Source of the DNA: Oscillospiraceae bacterium
GTDB lineage: Bacteria; Bacillota; Clostridia; Oscillospirales; Oscillospiraceae
Direction of reading: 5' to 3'
Assembly (NCBI GenBank): GCA_031281195.1
Contig: JAITFS010000097.1
Location: forward strand, 1-50,435
DNA length: 50,435 nucleotides
In this document: positions 47,010 to 50,435 of the stretch, in pieces
How the letters are laid out: every line of letters starts with the position of its first letter
Position numbering within the stretch: the stretch's first letter is position 1
Translations under genes and position numbers: made by a program
The notes under the pieces: model-generated
What the model was told of the DNA's origin: nothing
Database searches by the model: none
The model's input: the letters and a program-made list of their open reading frames with translations, nothing else

Positions 47010-47351
47010 CTAAAATCCGAGGTTTAGACCGCCTGTGAGTTTTGACATTGAGTCGCTCATGCTGGTTTCTGCTTTTCTGAGAGCTTCGTTTACCGCAGCG
47101 ACGATAAGGTCTTGGAGCATTTCTACATCGTCGGGGTCAACAGCATCAGGGTCGATTGTTAACTCCATAAGCTCTCGTTTACCGCTAACAACAGCAGTGA
47201 CAACACCACCGCCAGAGTTTGCAGTATATGTTTGACTTTCCATTTCGACCTGCATTTTCATCAAGTCCTCTTGCATTTTTTGAGCTTGCTTTAGCATGTT
47301 CATATTCATGCCACCTCCGAGGTTTCCACCTCGAAATCCACCTTTTGCCAT
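47010..47351 (-). CDS. YbaB/EbfC family nucleoid-associated protein
   Basis: 113 aa; LKQAQKMQEDLMKMQVEMESQTYTANSGGGVVTAVVSGKRELMELTIDPDAVDPDDVEMLQDLI. Confidence 0.95.
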   Translation of the reverse strand: MAKGGFRGGNLGGGMNMNMLKQAQKMQEDLMKMQVEMESQTYTANSGGGVVTAVVSGKRELMELTIDPDAVDPDDVEMLQDLIVAAVNEALRKAETSMSDSMSKLTGGLNLGF

Positions 47352-47353
47352 AA

Positions 47354-48433
47354 TTATACAACTCCTTTTTCACATAACCTAAATAAACACATTTCAACAG
47401 CCAACCTTGGCTGATTACCTTTTGATAATCCGAATATCGCATCACCTAATGAATCTAAGTATTTATACAACTGTTCTGATGTAAGAATTTTTGAGAGCGA
47501 TTCTAAATCGTTTAAATCACTATTTGGGTTTATCAAGCCTGATTCCGGTGAGATTTTGTAAATCAATAAATCGCGAACCAATGACGATAATTCATTTAGC
47601 AAAGATGTCATATCCTTACCCTCATCATATAACGTGTCAATAATTTTTAGTGCTGTGTTAATATCCTTCTCACCAATTGCAGTTAATAAACGTATCAGAT
47701 TTTGCTGGCTTGGAAGTCCAATAGTATCTAACACATGCTGTAAATCTATCTCTTTGCTTGTAATGCATTGGTCAAGTAATGATATACCGTCACGCATTGA
47801 ACCATCTGCAAGAGAAGTAAGTTTTTCAACAGCCTCATCTGTTAAGTTGAGGTTTTCTTTTGTTGAAATCATTTTTAACCGGTTGATAATTTCGTCGCGA
47901 GATAATCTTTTAAATGAAAACTTCTGGCAACGCCCTTGAATTGTAGCAGGTACTTTATGAAGCTCCGTGGTTGCGAGTATGAATAAAATATGCGGTGGTG
48001 GTTCTTCCAGGATTTTTAACAAAGCGTTAAATGCTGGTGTTGTGAGCATGTGAACTTCATCAATGATATATACACGCTTTTTTGTTGTAGCCGGAGTGTA
48101 AATCGCTTCATCACGTAATGCTCGTACATCGTCAACTTTATTATTAGAAGCAGCATCTAGCTCCAATACATCAAGTATGCTGCCTTCTTCAATTCCAACA
48201 CAAGAAACACAAACATTGCAAGGATTTCCATCTTTTAAATCAAGACAGTTTACAGCTCGTGATAAAATCTTTGCACAAGATGTTTTGCCTGTGCCGCGTG
48301 TACCGACAAATAAATACGCATGAGAAAGCCTATCATTAATAAGCTGTTGCTGAAGTGTGTTGGTGATATGGTCTTGACCGACTATATCACTAAAGGTTTG
48401 AGACCTGTATTTTCTGTATAAAGCTTGATACAT
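47354..48433 (-). CDS. dnaX: DNA polymerase III subunit gamma (DnaX), short form
   Basis: Trimmed to ATG at 48433 (MYQALYRKYRSQTFSDIVGQDHITNTL; AAAGGA SD upstream); FVGTRGTGKTSCAKIL, YIIDEVHMLTTPAFNALLKILEEPP. Confidence 0.95.
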   Translation of the reverse strand: MYQALYRKYRSQTFSDIVGQDHITNTLQQQLINDRLSHAYLFVGTRGTGKTSCAKILSRAVNCLDLKDGNPCNVCVSCVGIEEGSILDVLELDAASNNKVDDVRALRDEAIYTPATTKKRVYIIDEVHMLTTPAFNALLKILEEPPPHILFILATTELHKVPATIQGRCQKFSFKRLSRDEIINRLKMISTKENLNLTDEAVEKLTSLADGSMRDGISLLDQCITSKEIDLQHVLDTIGLPSQQNLIRLLTAIGEKDINTALKIIDTLYDEGKDMTSLLNELSSLVRDLLIYKISPESGLINPNSDLNDLESLSKILTSEQLYKYLDSLGDAIFGLSKGNQPRLAVEMCLFRLCEKGVV

Positions 48434-48465
48434 ATAAATAATCCAGTCCTTTCTCCTGACACTTT

Positions 48466-48758
48466 GCACCGACGAAAGATCGCACACCGGTCTTTGAAAA
48501 TATGATATGCCCGCTAACCTGACAGCCGGCTCAAAACCGGCTTCCTCGCGGCACACATGAGGTTTTGTTTAATGCTGCTCGGTTCCCCGCCTGACATGGT
48601 TCACAAATTCACGTTGCGCGAGACCGGCTCGTCAACGCTGCTTATCAAGGGCTGACAACACACCATAGACCCGAGTACCGGGATTCATCCCTGCTGTAGC
48701 GGTTTGCAGGTGACAGGGCACCGCTATCTCCCCAACTAGTGCGATCTTTCCTCGGTGC
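48466..48758 (-). ncRNA. ffs: Bacterial large SRP RNA (scRNA/6S-type)
   Basis: Termini GCACCGAGGAAAGATCGCAC / GTGCGATCTTTCGTCGGTGC pair over about 20 bp; domain IV GTGAACCATGTCAGGCGGGGAACCGAGCAGCA; Alu-type 5' domain; located upstream of dnaX. Confidence 0.92.
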
Positions 48759-48772
48759 AATTTCCAATTTTT

Positions 48773-48801
48773 ATTATACTATGAGAAAAAATTATTATCA
48801 A
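48773..48801 (-). promoter_or_regulatory. Predicted sigma-A promoter of the SRP RNA
   Basis: Minus-strand TTGATA (48796-48801), 17-nt spacer, TATAAT (48773-48778). Confidence 0.75.
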
Positions 48802-48823
48802 TACAAAGAATGGTAAAACTTTC

Positions 48824-48853
48824 TTGTAAAAACATACACCAATATGCTACAAT
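48824..48853 (+). promoter_or_regulatory. Predicted promoter of the polysaccharide deacetylase gene
   Basis: TTGTAA, 18-nt spacer, TACAAT; ATG only 8 nt downstream of the -10. Confidence 0.5.
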
Positions 48854-48861
48854 GATTTTAT

Positions 48862-50139
48862 ATGAAAAAGAAAACTCTTTCTATAATCCTGATAATATGT
48901 GTTGTATGCATTTTATTGGGTGCATTACCAACAGCTAGTGCTTCTGAAACAATAGAAGCAGAGCTTATTGAGCCCGTTTTTACTGTTAATGATAAACAAG
49001 TAGAGCTACGCTCATATTTGATTGACGGCGATATTTACATAAACATATTTGAGCTTGCGCTTTTATTTCAAAATACAGAAAAAAACTTTTCACCAATGTG
49101 GGATTCATTCCATCGTGTTATTTACATTACTGATGGACAATTTAATGATGACATCTATACTAATTTATTCAGACTTGAACATGAGTTCAGAGAAGCAGAA
49201 AGAACTGCACCTCAGATACGGGATTCATTTCATCGAATTACCAATATAAATATAGGGCAAAATCAAAACAGACCGGGATTAACCCCGCCAAGCAGAGTTG
49301 CAAATACTAATAGTGCAGGTTCTGACATTATCAGGGTTTTTATTAATAATAGAGAAGCAAATATCACAAGCTACAGAGTTGGTAACGGTGTATACTCTAA
49401 TATTTTCCAATTAGCAAAGTCATTGGATTTCTGCATCAGGGTATCAGCAATGGATGAAAACATTGATATAACAACAGGTTTATCAAATAGTTACAGTTTT
49501 ACAGGCAGAAGAACAATAGACCCTGACAAACCGATGGTAGCTCTTACATTTGATGACGGACCGGTTGAACAAACAAAAGAGCTTCTGGATGTTTTGGAAG
49601 AATTCGGTGTTTTGGCAACTTTTTATGTTGTTGGAAGCAAAATGACAAACAACAGAGACATAATACAACGTATGTTTGATATGGGTAATGAAATTGCAAA
49701 TCATTCATGGTCGCATATTAATCTGAGAAATAATCAACCGTCAACTGTACGTTCGCAGCTTTTACGCACAAATAACGCGATTGAAGCAATAACCGGAGTA
49801 GCACCTGCCAGCATGAGACCTCCTTGGGGAGAAATTAACGCTGATGGTAGAGATGTTGTCGCGGAGTTTGGAATGTATGTTGCTCTTTGGTCTTTAGACC
49901 CACAAGATTGGTTTACACAAGATGCTGATGAAACATTTACCCGTGTAATAACAAATGTAAAAGATAAAGATATAATATTATTTCACGATACAGTACCATC
50001 TACAGTAGAAGCTATAGAAAGATTAATTCCATCTTTATTAGACAGAGGTTATCAGCTTGTAACAGTTTCTGAACTTATGTATTACTCGAATATAACCCCG
50101 GCTAGCGGCTCTATAGTACGTGACGCTCGCCCACGGTAA
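48862..50139 (+). CDS. Polysaccharide deacetylase (NodB homology), exported, with N-terminal copper-amine-oxidase-like/stalk repeats
   Basis: 425 aa; signal peptide; MVALTFDDGPVEQTKELLDVL, EIANHSWSHINL, MRPPWGEINADG, LFHDTV. Confidence 0.92.
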   Translation: MKKKTLSIILIICVVCILLGALPTASASETIEAELIEPVFTVNDKQVELRSYLIDGDIYINIFELALLFQNTEKNFSPMWDSFHRVIYITDGQFNDDIYTNLFRLEHEFREAERTAPQIRDSFHRITNINIGQNQNRPGLTPPSRVANTNSAGSDIIRVFINNREANITSYRVGNGVYSNIFQLAKSLDFCIRVSAMDENIDITTGLSNSYSFTGRRTIDPDKPMVALTFDDGPVEQTKELLDVLEEFGVLATFYVVGSKMTNNRDIIQRMFDMGNEIANHSWSHINLRNNQPSTVRSQLLRTNNAIEAITGVAPASMRPPWGEINADGRDVVAEFGMYVALWSLDPQDWFTQDADETFTRVITNVKDKDIILFHDTVPSTVEAIERLIPSLLDRGYQLVTVSELMYYSNITPASGSIVRDARPR

Positions 50140-50151
50140 AGGAATGTTTTT

Positions 50152-50435
50152 ATGTCATACGAATCTATGTTGTGGTACAAAAAACCGGCTGATACCAATA
50201 TTTGGACAGAAGCACTACCAATAGGTAACGGGCGGCTGGGTGCTATGGTCTTTGGCGGAACAAAGTTTGAGCGGATTCAATTTAACGAGGACTCTGTTTG
50301 GTCGGGTGGATTTCGCGACCGCACAAATCCGTATTCAAAAATAAAACTGGATGAAATCCGCCAGCTTCTGCGAACAGGTAAAATACAAGAAGCAGAAAAC
50401 CTCGTTCGTTACTCATTTACCGGAACACCTGAGTT
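50152..50435 (+). CDS. Glycoside hydrolase family 95 (alpha-L-fucosidase-like), N-terminal part, runs off window edge
   Basis: Manual translation MSYESMLWYKKPADTNIWTEALPIGNGRLGAMVFGGTKFERIQFNEDSVWSGGFRDRTNP, the classic GH95 N-terminus; not in the supplied ORF track. Confidence 0.85.
   Translation, partial: MSYESMLWYKKPADTNIWTEALPIGNGRLGAMVFGGTKFERIQFNEDSVWSGGFRDRTNPYSKIKLDEIRQLLRTGKIQEAENLVRYSFTGTPE

Noticed and set aside
48434-48556. N-terminal extension of the dnaX ORF (MCREEAGFEPAVRLAG...)
   Set aside because: It is the SRP RNA read as protein; true DnaX start is MYQALYRKYR at 48433

Overview
The window looks like a chromosomal segment from a low/mid-GC Firmicute, probably a Clostridia/Oscillospiraceae-type gut bacterium (inferred from gene content). 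Most of it is ordinary housekeeping DNA: glnN, hisIE/hisJ, moaA/moaC/MOSC, prfA, sua5, coaE, pepV-like, a ClC channel, mltG, tmk, rpiB, a PMT glycosyltransferase, proS, htpG, mreB, comF, recD2, dtd, relA/spoT, recJ, murC, an AMP-ligase, gltX, ybaB, dnaX, a polysaccharide deacetylase and the start of a GH95 gene. There are two tRNAs (Arg-CCG, Ser-TGA) and a large SRP RNA directly upstream of dnaX. I found no prophage, CRISPR array or intact transposon. The most interesting non-coding signal is a pair of 105-bp elements (6004-6108 and 40348-40452). Each folds as a closing stem around two hairpins, with compensatory base changes between copies, and all four hairpin loops carry ANGGA on one strand. 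This resembles the TwoAYGGAY / CsrA-binding type of RNA. Other points of note: a third truncated copy fused to a GTAGGGG...CCCCTAC double-hairpin element; three identical 28-nt repeats; an orphan CdiA-CT-like nuclease next to tRNA-Ser with a structured 3' region; a GNAT-DUF6273 fusion; plant-like poly-proline linkers in two envelope proteins; a PadR operon promoter with two palindromes overlapping it; and several genes predicted to be leaderless.
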